A stretch of DNA of 6,772 nt, taken from Pseudomonadota bacterium (GTDB lineage: Bacteria; Pseudomonadota; Alphaproteobacteria; Reyranellales; Reyranellaceae). Positions 1 to 5,544 of the stretch are shown piece after piece. The notes under the pieces are model-generated. The model saw only the letters and a program-made list of their open reading frames with translations. It was not told where the DNA came from and searched no databases. The DNA lies in assembly GCA_023416135.1 (NCBI GenBank), contig JAEZIF010000124.1, positions 1 to 6,772 on the forward strand, read 5' to 3'. Both the position numbers and the translations under genes were made by a program. Position 1 is the stretch's first letter. Every line of letters starts with the position of its first letter.

Positions 1-30
1 AAAGGTCGCTCGCTACGCTCGGGATGACAG
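1..30. repeat. Possible dispersed intergenic repeat fragment
   Basis: The first 30 bases hold two copies of CGCTCG (7-12 and 16-21) separated by CTA and followed by GGATGACAG. On the minus strand this reads as a TGTCATCCCGAGCG-type unit. Units of this style recur in intergenic DNA of many GC-rich bacteria; that is recalled knowledge, not something the window shows. It lies just after the stop of the RsmC-like gene, is cut by the window edge, and has no T-run that would make it a clear terminator. It has no second copy in this window. Confidence 0.4.
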
Positions 31-37
31 TGAGCCC

Positions 38-1012
38 TTATCGAACCGCCCGACTCACCCGGAACTTGTTGTTGTCGGCCAGTGTCTCGAAGGACGTGAA
101 GTTCGCTTTCAGCACCGGCTCGTAGGGCAGGCCGCGATTGGCGACCATGTAGAAGCGCCCGCCCGGCCGCAGGGCGCGCGCCGCAGCGGCGATGACGTTC
201 TGTCCAAGTCCCGGCTCGGCGGCGCGGCCGGCATGGAACGGCGGATTGCAGAGGATCGCGTCGTAGGTCGCCGGCGCTGTTTCCTGGGTCAGGTCGAGCC
301 AATGAAACGCGGCGCGCGCGTCGGCGACATTGACGCGGGCCGCTTCGACGGCGCGATGCTCGGCGTCCACGAGGTCGATCTTCGAAATGCCGGAGCATCG
401 CCACAGAACCTCGCGCGCCAGGTAGCCCCAGCCGCAGCCGAAGTCGGCGACATGGCCTGCAAGGTCATCGGGCAGATGGGCGGCGAGCAGCGCCGAGCCG
501 TCGTCGATGCGATCCCAGGAGAAGATGCCGGGCTGGCTCTGCCACGAGCCGTCACCGACCGGCCGCAGCGACGTGAGATCGCGCCAGTAGTCGGGCGGGC
601 CCTTCTCGGCGCGCGTCAGCCAGAAGACGCGGCAATGGAACTTGGAGAGCTGGCCGTCGAGGCCGAAGGCCTTGCCGACCTGCTTCTCCAGGCTGGCCGC
701 GCCATCGTCGTTGGATCCCGAGCAGACGAGGGTGCCCCCTTCAGCGAGCAGCGACCAGCCGCGTGCGATGTTGGCGAAGTTCTCCTCCTTGTGCTTGGTC
801 AGCAGGAGCTGGCCCAGCGGATAGGCGCCGTCCTCGATGCGCGGCACGACCGACCAGCCGGCCTGCTTCAGGCGCAGATACTCCGGCCGGAAGGACTGCT
901 CCGCGTCGATGTCGCGAAAGGGACTGAGCTCGGCACGCAGGAAGAAGGCCCGCTGAGGCTTCAGCACCCCCGTCCCGAAGGCATGGACGAGGGCGCGGCC
1001 GGCCTGGCTCAC
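38..1012 (-). CDS. rsmC: RsmC-like 16S rRNA (guanine-N2) methyltransferase
   Basis: Class I SAM-dependent methyltransferase of 324 residues, close in length to E. coli RsmC (343), which methylates N2 of G1207 in 16S rRNA of the small ribosomal subunit. As in RsmC/RlmG, a degenerate N-terminal half (about 1-150) precedes a catalytic C-terminal half. The SAM-binding loop is DFGCGWG at 190-196 and the catalytic NPPF motif, typical of enzymes methylating base nitrogens, is at 256-259. PGIFSWD (161-167), the acidic end of strand 2 (about D203-D216 region, LVDAEHR) and the LRPGG turn (281-285) also match the RsmC pattern. The start is GTG at 1012, with AGGG a few bases upstream, only 9 bases after the dehydrogenase stop, so it is probably translated from the same message. 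The fold and base-N methylation are secure; the exact rRNA target is inferred. A related RlmG-type target or another RNA is possible. Confidence 0.88.
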   Translation of the reverse strand: MSQAGRALVHAFGTGVLKPQRAFFLRAELSPFRDIDAEQSFRPEYLRLKQAGWSVVPRIEDGAYPLGQLLLTKHKEENFANIARGWSLLAEGGTLVCSGSNDDGAASLEKQVGKAFGLDGQLSKFHCRVFWLTRAEKGPPDYWRDLTSLRPVGDGSWQSQPGIFSWDRIDDGSALLAAHLPDDLAGHVADFGCGWGYLAREVLWRCSGISKIDLVDAEHRAVEAARVNVADARAAFHWLDLTQETAPATYDAILCNPPFHAGRAAEPGLGQNVIAAAARALRPGGRFYMVANRGLPYEPVLKANFTSFETLADNNKFRVSRAVR

Positions 1013-1021
1013 CGCACCCTG

Positions 1022-2074
1022 TCAGGGGACAAGGACGGCCCGCCCCATGATCAGTCCCTTGCGCAGTTCCTGCAGCGTGGCGTCGGCCTCGTCGAGCTTG
1101 CGCTTGATGATCGGCACCGGTGTCACCTTGCCCCCGGTCACGAGGTCCATCATCTCCTTCATCTCCGCCGGGCTGCCGGTCACCGAGCCCATGATCTGGC
1201 AGCCGGTGAACGCGAACATCGGCAGCGGCATCGAGAAGGTGCCGCCGAACAGCCCCACCACGATCAGACGCCCACCACGGCCGAGCGCGCGCACGCCGAA
1301 CTGGCTGGAGGCCTCGGCGCCGACGAAGTCGATGGCCGCGCCGACGCCGGTGCCGCCGGTCAGCTCCATGATCCGCTTGCGGGCTTCCTTGTCGCGCGGA
1401 TCCAACGCCGCGCAGGCACCGTTCTCCAGAGCGAGCTTGCGCTTGTTCTCGTCGATGTCGGCCACGATCGGCTCGTGGCCCAGCACCGACTTGGCGAAGC
1501 GCACGCCCATCAGCCCGACGCCGCCCGCGCCGATCACCAGGATCGGCTTGCCGGCGTCATGGCCGACCGCCTTCTTGACGGCGCCGAAGGCGGTGATGCC
1601 CGAGCAGGCATAGAGGCAGGCGAGCTCGACCGGCATGTTGCCGTAGGGATAGAGGTATTTCGCATGCGGCACGAGAACATGGTCGGCGTAGCCGCCGTCC
1701 TTGTTGACGCCCAGTGCCCGCGGCGTCGGGCAGAGGTGCTCGCTGCCGCTGCTGCAGTACCAGCACTTGCCGCAGCCGATCCAGGGATAGACCACGGCCT
1801 TGTCACCGACCTTGGCGCCCTTTGCGTCGGGCCCCAGCGCTGCCACCTCGCCCACGATCTCGTGGCCCATGGTCCGCGGCGGCGCCATGGTCTTCTCGGT
1901 CGAGTACTTGTTGCCGCCGCCCATGTCGAAATAGCCTTCCCACAGATGGACGTCGCTGTGGCAGACGCCGGCGGCGGTGATGCGCACCAGCACTTCGGTG
2001 CCCTGAGGGGTGGGGGTGGCCTCCTCGACCTTCTGCAGTGGCTGGCCGAACTCGACGACCTTGTAGCTCTTCAT
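1022..2074 (-). CDS. Zinc-dependent medium-chain alcohol dehydrogenase
   Basis: NAD(P)-dependent alcohol dehydrogenase of the MDR superfamily, 350 residues, cytoplasmic. The N-terminal GroES-like domain carries the catalytic-zinc ligands C38 (in VCHSD), H71 with E72 (GHE) and C157 (ACSGIT). The structural zinc is bound by four cysteines at C101, C104, C107 and C115. The Rossmann domain has GAGGVG at 182-187, and D206 at the end of the second strand points to NAD rather than NADP. Pattern and length resemble the Sulfolobus NAD-dependent ADH group, which takes linear and aromatic alcohols. I chose ATG 2074 because GGGAG lies 8 bases upstream and the protein then begins as the family does; an in-frame start at 2140 would add 22 unlikely residues and run into pobA. 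It follows pobA by 46 bases, and its ribosome site lies in a hairpin (2081-2106). Oxidation of 4-hydroxybenzyl-type alcohols is plausible from context only; the substrate cannot be read from sequence. Confidence 0.93.
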   Translation of the reverse strand: MKSYKVVEFGQPLQKVEEATPTPQGTEVLVRITAAGVCHSDVHLWEGYFDMGGGNKYSTEKTMAPPRTMGHEIVGEVAALGPDAKGAKVGDKAVVYPWIGCGKCWYCSSGSEHLCPTPRALGVNKDGGYADHVLVPHAKYLYPYGNMPVELACLYACSGITAFGAVKKAVGHDAGKPILVIGAGGVGLMGVRFAKSVLGHEPIVADIDENKRKLALENGACAALDPRDKEARKRIMELTGGTGVGAAIDFVGAEASSQFGVRALGRGGRLIVVGLFGGTFSMPLPMFAFTGCQIMGSVTGSPAEMKEMMDLVTGGKVTPVPIIKRKLDEADATLQELRKGLIMGRAVLVP

Positions 2075-2080
2075 GGAACT

Positions 2081-2106
2081 TGCTCCCGGAATTTGCGGCG
2101 GGAGCA
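2081..2106 (-). promoter_or_regulatory. Intercistronic hairpin covering the dehydrogenase ribosome site
   Basis: A perfect 8-bp inverted repeat, TGCTCCCG and CGGGAGCA, is separated by a 10-base loop in the 46-base gap between pobA and the dehydrogenase. Read as minus-strand RNA, the 3' arm contains the GGGAG Shine-Dalgarno (2087-2083) of the dehydrogenase, 8 bases before its ATG. When folded, the ribosome site would be paired. No U-run follows, so a simple intrinsic terminator is unlikely. It may tune dehydrogenase translation relative to PobA or stabilise the upstream message. The repeat is seen directly; the regulatory role is inferred. Confidence 0.5.
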
Positions 2107-2120
2107 TAGAGCATGGGCCG

Positions 2121-3302
2121 TCAGAATGGCAGGCCCACATAGTTTTCGGCGAGCACGGTCTGCGCGGCGCGAGACGATGCCAGATAGTCGAGTTCGGCGC
2201 GCTGCATCTGCGCTTCGAAACTCGTCTCCTCGTGCAGCTTGTGCAGGAGCGTGGTCATCCACCAGGAAAAGCGCTCGGCCTTCCACACGCGTGCGAGTGC
2301 CTTGTCGCCATAGGCGCCAAGCAAGCTGTCGTCCTGCTGCTTGTAGTGTGCAAGAAGCGCGCGGCTCAGGTAGTGCACGTCCGACGCAGCAAGATTGAGG
2401 CCCTTGGCGCCGGTCGGCGGCACGATATGGGCCGCATCGCCGGCCAGGAATAGCCGGCCGTGCTGCATCGGGGTCGACACGAAGCTGCGCAGCGGCGCAA
2501 TGCTCTTCTCGATCGATGGCCCCGTCGTGATGCGCGGCGCCGGTTCGGAGCCCAAGCGGACCTCGAGCTCCCGCCATATCCTCTCGTCGGGCCATTCCTC
2601 GAGCTTCTCGTCGAGGCCGCATTGGATGTAGTAGCGGCTGCGCGTCGGCGACCGCATGGAGGCGAGCGCGAAGCCGCGGTCGTGGTGGGCGTAGATGAGC
2701 TCGCTCGAGCACGGCGCCACGTCGGCCAGTATGCCGAGCCAGCCGAAAGGGTAGATGCGTTCGAACGTCCGACGGCTCGATTCCGGAACGGCCGAGCGGC
2801 TCACGCCATGGAAGCCGTCGCAGCCCGCGATGAAGTCGCAGACCAGCTCGTGCGCGGCGCCGGCGTGCCGATAGCTCAGCTTCGGTCTGGCGGTCTCGAT
2901 GTCATGAATGGCGACATCCGTCGCTTCCCACACGATCGCGCCGTCGCCGGCGAGGCGAGCGGCAATCAGGTCCTTCGTTATCTCCGTCTGACCGTAGACG
3001 GTGACGGTCTTGCCGGTCAGCGCGTGGAAGTCGATGCGAACGCGCCGGCCGCCGACGGCAATCTCGGCGCCGTCATGCACCAGCCCTTCGCGATGCAGGC
3101 GTTCGGTGACGCCCGCTTCCTCCAGCAGCGCAACCGTGCCTGGCTCCAGCACGCCTGCGCGAATGCGGGCTTCGACATAGTCGCGCGTCCGCGCTTCGAG
3201 AACGACGCTCTCGATGCCTTGGACCTGCAGCAGGCGGGCGAGCAGAAGACCTGCCGGCCCGGCTCCGATGATGCCCACCTGGGTGTGTTGTCGTTTCGAC
3301 AC
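2121..3302 (-). CDS. pobA: 4-hydroxybenzoate 3-monooxygenase (p-hydroxybenzoate hydroxylase)
   Basis: Cytoplasmic FAD flavoprotein of the single-component class A monooxygenases: 4-hydroxybenzoate + NAD(P)H + O2 gives protocatechuate, the entry to the beta-ketoadipate pathway. FAD motifs are GAGPAG (13-18), CDG (161-163) and GDAAH (288-292). Aligned by eye with Pseudomonas PobA, the active-site residues are all present: Y204, S215, R217, Y225, P296 and Y388 (Pseudomonas Y201, S212, R214, Y222, P293, Y385). The C-terminal AENYVGLPF is family-typical. I chose GTG 3302 because GGGGAG (3317-3312) lies 9 bases upstream and the 393 residues then match the usual 390-394. ATG at 3323, adding 7 residues, is the alternative but has poorer spacing and may precede the transcript start. 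The coenzyme helix differs from the Pseudomonas enzyme (A37 and R38 for R33 and Q34). It is first of three minus-strand genes and divergent from the importer. Confidence 0.97.
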   Translation of the reverse strand: MSKRQHTQVGIIGAGPAGLLLARLLQVQGIESVVLEARTRDYVEARIRAGVLEPGTVALLEEAGVTERLHREGLVHDGAEIAVGGRRVRIDFHALTGKTVTVYGQTEITKDLIAARLAGDGAIVWEATDVAIHDIETARPKLSYRHAGAAHELVCDFIAGCDGFHGVSRSAVPESSRRTFERIYPFGWLGILADVAPCSSELIYAHHDRGFALASMRSPTRSRYYIQCGLDEKLEEWPDERIWRELEVRLGSEPAPRITTGPSIEKSIAPLRSFVSTPMQHGRLFLAGDAAHIVPPTGAKGLNLAASDVHYLSRALLAHYKQQDDSLLGAYGDKALARVWKAERFSWWMTTLLHKLHEETSFEAQMQRAELDYLASSRAAQTVLAENYVGLPF

Positions 3303-3325
3303 TTGCCCGTACTCCCCGTTCATCC

Positions 3326-3354
3326 ATCCTAGGCGGCAGTTTGTTGGTAGCCAA
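3326..3354 (-). promoter_or_regulatory. Possible sigma-70-like promoter of pobA
   Basis: On the minus strand TTGGCT (3354-3349) and TAGGAT (3331-3326) are 17 bases apart, each matching 4 of 6 consensus bases. Transcription would start near 3319, just ahead of the GGGGAG ribosome site and the GTG at 3302, and downstream of the alternative ATG at 3323. This therefore favours the GTG start. The -35 overlaps the palindrome at 3338-3363, as expected for a regulated promoter. Weak boxes in GC-rich DNA are common by chance, so this is a candidate only. Confidence 0.3.
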
Positions 3355-3363
3355 AACAAAACT
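3338..3363. promoter_or_regulatory. Candidate operator: imperfect AT-rich palindrome
   Basis: In the pobA/importer intergenic region the arms AGTTTGTTGG (3338-3347) and CCAAAACAAAACT (3351-3363) flank the three bases TAG. The inner TTGG/CCAA and outer AGTTT/AAACT match perfectly; the right arm carries three extra A bases. It is distinctly AT-rich against its surroundings and overlaps the possible pobA -35. It could bind a PobR-type activator (IclR, AraC or LysR families all supply such regulators), but no regulator gene is present here to support one choice. Confidence 0.35.
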
Positions 3364-3429
3364 TGTGGCGGGCCTTTTCCTCCGGCGACAAACCCCATAA
3401 ATACCGGATCGCTGCATTAGGATGGCTTG

Positions 3430-3435
3430 GGAGGA
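3430..3435 (+). promoter_or_regulatory. Strong ribosome binding site of the binding-protein gene
   Basis: GGGAGGA lies 6 bases before the ATG at 3442 and decides that start over the in-frame TTG at 3427, which would place the Shine-Dalgarno inside the coding sequence. It is the best ribosome site in the window, as expected for the abundant solute-binding component of an importer. Confidence 0.8.
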
Positions 3436-3441
3436 AACAAG

Positions 3442-4608
3442 ATGTTGAGACGCCTTCTCCTGATCGCGGCCGCATGGTCCGTGGTCTCTCCGAGCGCTTT
3501 CGCACAGGACACGGTGAAGATCGGCCTGATCCTGCCCATGACCGGCCAGCAGGCCTCGACCGGCAAGCAGATCGACGCCGCGGTGAAGCTCTACATGGCG
3601 CAGCACGGCAACACCGTCGCCGGCAAGAAGATCGAGGTCATCCTCAAGGACGACACCAGCGTGCCCGACGTCACCAAGCGGCTGGCGCAGGAACTGGTGG
3701 TCAACGACAAGGTCGCGATCCTGGCGGGCTTCGGCATCACGCCGTCGGCCATGGCGACCGCGCCGATCGCCACGCAGGCCAAGGTGCCGGAGGTCGTGAT
3801 GGCGGCCGGCACCTCGTCGATAACCGAGGCTTCGCCCTTCATCGTGCGCACCAGCTTCACGCTGGCGCAGTCCGCCGTGCCGATGGCGGAGTGGGCGGTC
3901 AAGAACGGCATCAAGAAGGTCGTGACCATGGTCAGCGACTACGGTCCCGGCATCGATGCCGAGAAGTCGTTCAGCGACAGGTTCAAGGCCGACGGCGGCA
4001 CCATCGTCGAGAACCTGCGGGTTCCGCTGCGCAGCCCCGACTTCGCGCCGGCCCTGCAGAAGGCGGCCGACGCCAAGGCCGACGCGCTGTTCGTCTTCGT
4101 GCCGTCGGGCTCGGGCGCTCAGTTCGTCAAGCAGTTCGTCGAGCGCGGCCTCGACAAGTCGGGCATGAAGCTGATCGCGACCGGCGACGTCACCGACGAC
4201 GACCAACTGAACGGCATGGGCGACGTGGTGGTGGGCGTGATCAATGCGCACAACTACTCGGCCAATCACGACAGCGCCTTGAACAAGACCTATGTCGAGG
4301 CCTTCAAGAAGGCCAACAACGGCTTGCGTCCCAACTTCATGTCGGTCGGCGGCTACGACGGCATGGCGCTGATCTACGGGGCGCTGAAGAAGACTAACGG
4401 CGCGACCGACGGCGAGAAGCTCATGGCCGCGATGAAGGGCATGGCCTGGGAAAGCCCGCGCGGACCGATCTCGATCGATCCCGATACGCGCGACATCATC
4501 CAGAACATCTACATCCGCAAGGTCGATAAGATCGGCGGCGAGCTCTACAACGTCGAGTTCGCAACGATCCCGAACGTCAAGGATCCGGTGAAGGCGGCGA
4601 AGAAGTAG
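3442..4608 (+). CDS. Periplasmic substrate-binding protein of a LIV-type ABC importer
   Basis: Type I periplasmic binding protein of the Peripla_BP_6/LivK group, 388 residues, the usual size. It captures ligand in the periplasm and delivers it to the LivH/LivM permeases. A Sec signal peptide is clear: R3-R4, a hydrophobic core (5-15) and a likely cut after AFA at 21, giving a mature start QDTVKIG. The mature strand VKIGLILPMTG (25-35) is the family's first strand. Loops at 97-100 (FGIT) and 121-126 (AAGTSS) correspond by eye to those holding the ligand carboxylate or amino group in LivK. GGYDGMALIYGAL (303-315) is the typical C-terminal helix. There is no lipobox cysteine, so it is soluble. 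The ligand is not readable: relatives bind branched-chain amino acids, amides, urea or aromatic acids. The pobA neighbour raises the chance of an aromatic acid such as 4-hydroxybenzoate. It leads the plus-strand transport operon; a hairpin follows it. Confidence 0.93.
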   Translation: MLRRLLLIAAAWSVVSPSAFAQDTVKIGLILPMTGQQASTGKQIDAAVKLYMAQHGNTVAGKKIEVILKDDTSVPDVTKRLAQELVVNDKVAILAGFGITPSAMATAPIATQAKVPEVVMAAGTSSITEASPFIVRTSFTLAQSAVPMAEWAVKNGIKKVVTMVSDYGPGIDAEKSFSDRFKADGGTIVENLRVPLRSPDFAPALQKAADAKADALFVFVPSGSGAQFVKQFVERGLDKSGMKLIATGDVTDDDQLNGMGDVVVGVINAHNYSANHDSALNKTYVEAFKKANNGLRPNFMSVGGYDGMALIYGALKKTNGATDGEKLMAAMKGMAWESPRGPISIDPDTRDIIQNIYIRKVDKIGGELYNVEFATIPNVKDPVKAAKK

Positions 4609-4636
4609 AAGCTCCATGTGCATCGCCGACTCATGC

Positions 4637-4663
4637 TCCTCTGCCCGCTAGCGGGGGAGAGGA
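4637..4663 (+). repeat. Hairpin repeat between binding-protein and permease genes
   Basis: The 12-base perfect palindrome CCCGCTAGCGGG (4644-4655) sits inside a second 6-bp stem, TCCTCT (4637-4642) with AGAGGA (4658-4663), with a 1:2 internal loop between. It fills much of the 78-base gap after the binding-protein stop. No T-run follows, so full termination is unlikely. Such hairpins after binding-protein genes often protect the upstream message or cause partial termination, giving excess binding protein over permease. Its CCTCT...CGGGGGAGAGG style also resembles a dispersed repeat of GC-rich proteobacteria (recalled, not tested here). Confidence 0.6.
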
Positions 4664-4686
4664 ACTCGAGATGATGCCGTAGTCCC

Positions 4687-5544
4687 GTGGCAACCATCCT
4701 CTTCGACGGCGTGGCGTACGGAATGCTGCTGTTCGTGCTCGCCTGTGGCCTCGCCGTGACCTTGGGGCTGATGAACTTCGTCAACCTGGCGCATGGCGCG
4801 TTTGCCATGGCCGGGGGCTACGTCACCGTGCTGCTGATGGACCGCGCCGGCTGGCCGTTCCTGGCCTGCCTGCCGGCCGCCTTCCTCGTTGCGGCGGCGA
4901 TCGGGCTGCTGCTCGAGCGCACGCTCTACCGCCACATGTACGGCCGCTCGCACCTCGACCAGGTGCTGTTCTCGATCGGCCTCGTGTTCATGGCCGTCGC
5001 CATCACCGACTTCCTGATGGGCTCGAGCCAACGCAACATCAAGCTGCCCGAATGGCTGCAGGGCCGTCGCGAGGTTCTGGGCATCAATGTCGGCATCTAT
5101 CGCTCGTTCCTGATCGTGGTCTGCGGCGCGCTGGCTGTCGGCCTCCAGGTCGGTCTGATGCACACCCGCTTCGGCAGTCGGCTGCGGGCTGCCGTCGACG
5201 ACGCCCGCGTGGCGCGCGGCCTCGGCATCCCGGTCAGCCTCGTGTTCGCCATGACCTTCGCCGTCGGCTCGGGGCTGGCGGGCCTGGGCGGCGCACTCGG
5301 CGTCGAGCTTCTGGGGCTCGATCCGTATTTCCCGCTGAAGTTCATGATCTATTTCCTGATCGTGGTGACGGTCGGCGGCACGTCGGGGATCATGGGGCCG
5401 TTCGTCGCTTCGATGCTGTTGGGCGTCGCCGACGTGGCGGGCAAGTACTACCTGTCCTCGGCCCTGGGCGGCTTCGTCATCTATGTCGTGCTGATCGTCG
5501 TGCTGGTGCTGAGGCCGAACGGCCTGTTCGCGAGAGCCCGATGA
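4687..5544 (+). CDS. livH: LivH-family ABC importer permease
   Basis: Inner-membrane permease of the HAAT/LIV family, 285 residues, near the usual 290-310. It forms the translocation pore with LivM. The N-terminal signature MNFVNLAHGAFAMAGGY (29-45) is the hallmark NFAHG motif. Hydrophobic segments are visible at about 12-28, 36-52, 58-76, 92-110, 140-156, 185-205, 218-232, 236-250 and 260-275. The cytoplasmic coupling loop, with RAAVDDARVARGLGI at 167-181, contacts the ATPases. The start is GTG 4687: the hydrophobic N-terminus aligns with the family there, but there is no good Shine-Dalgarno, so expression may rely on translation from upstream; ATG 4723 is a poorer alternative that would cut the first segment. 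The gene ends in an ATGA overlap with livM. The family symbol reflects protein type; substrate is unknown. Confidence 0.93.
   Translation: MATILFDGVAYGMLLFVLACGLAVTLGLMNFVNLAHGAFAMAGGYVTVLLMDRAGWPFLACLPAAFLVAAAIGLLLERTLYRHMYGRSHLDQVLFSIGLVFMAVAITDFLMGSSQRNIKLPEWLQGRREVLGINVGIYRSFLIVVCGALAVGLQVGLMHTRFGSRLRAAVDDARVARGLGIPVSLVFAMTFAVGSGLAGLGGALGVELLGLDPYFPLKFMIYFLIVVTVGGTSGIMGPFVASMLLGVADVAGKYYLSSALGGFVIYVVLIVVLVLRPNGLFARAR

Noticed and set aside
2075..2140. Upstream in-frame start at 2140 for the dehydrogenase
   Set aside because: It adds 22 residues not seen in the family, overlaps the end of pobA and ignores the well-placed GGGAG before ATG 2074.
233..2398. A 721-codon open frame on the plus strand opposite the methyltransferase, dehydrogenase and pobA
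   Set aside because: It lies antisense to three genes with intact family motifs. The product is low-complexity, rich in Ala, Arg, Gly and His, without recognisable domains, which is what GC-rich codon bias gives on the opposite strand.
3427..3441. Upstream TTG start for the binding protein, adding 5 residues
   Set aside because: The added codons encode the Shine-Dalgarno itself, and ATG 3442 gives a clean signal peptide.
3073..4623. A 516-codon minus-strand open frame across the binding-protein gene
   Set aside because: It is antisense to a gene with signal peptide and family motifs, crosses the divergent control region and enters pobA in another frame. Its His/Asp/Arg-rich content has no domain.
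4648..5163. A 171-codon minus-strand frame rich in His, Gln and Glu
   Set aside because: It is antisense to livH, whose membrane segments and NLAHG motif are clear; composition reflects the complement of hydrophobic codons.
5052..5540. Upstream extension of the LivM frame inside livH
   Set aside because: The extension is an Arg/Gly-rich shadow of LivH coding sequence; ATG 5541 in the ATGA overlap is the expected coupled start and gives normal LivM length.
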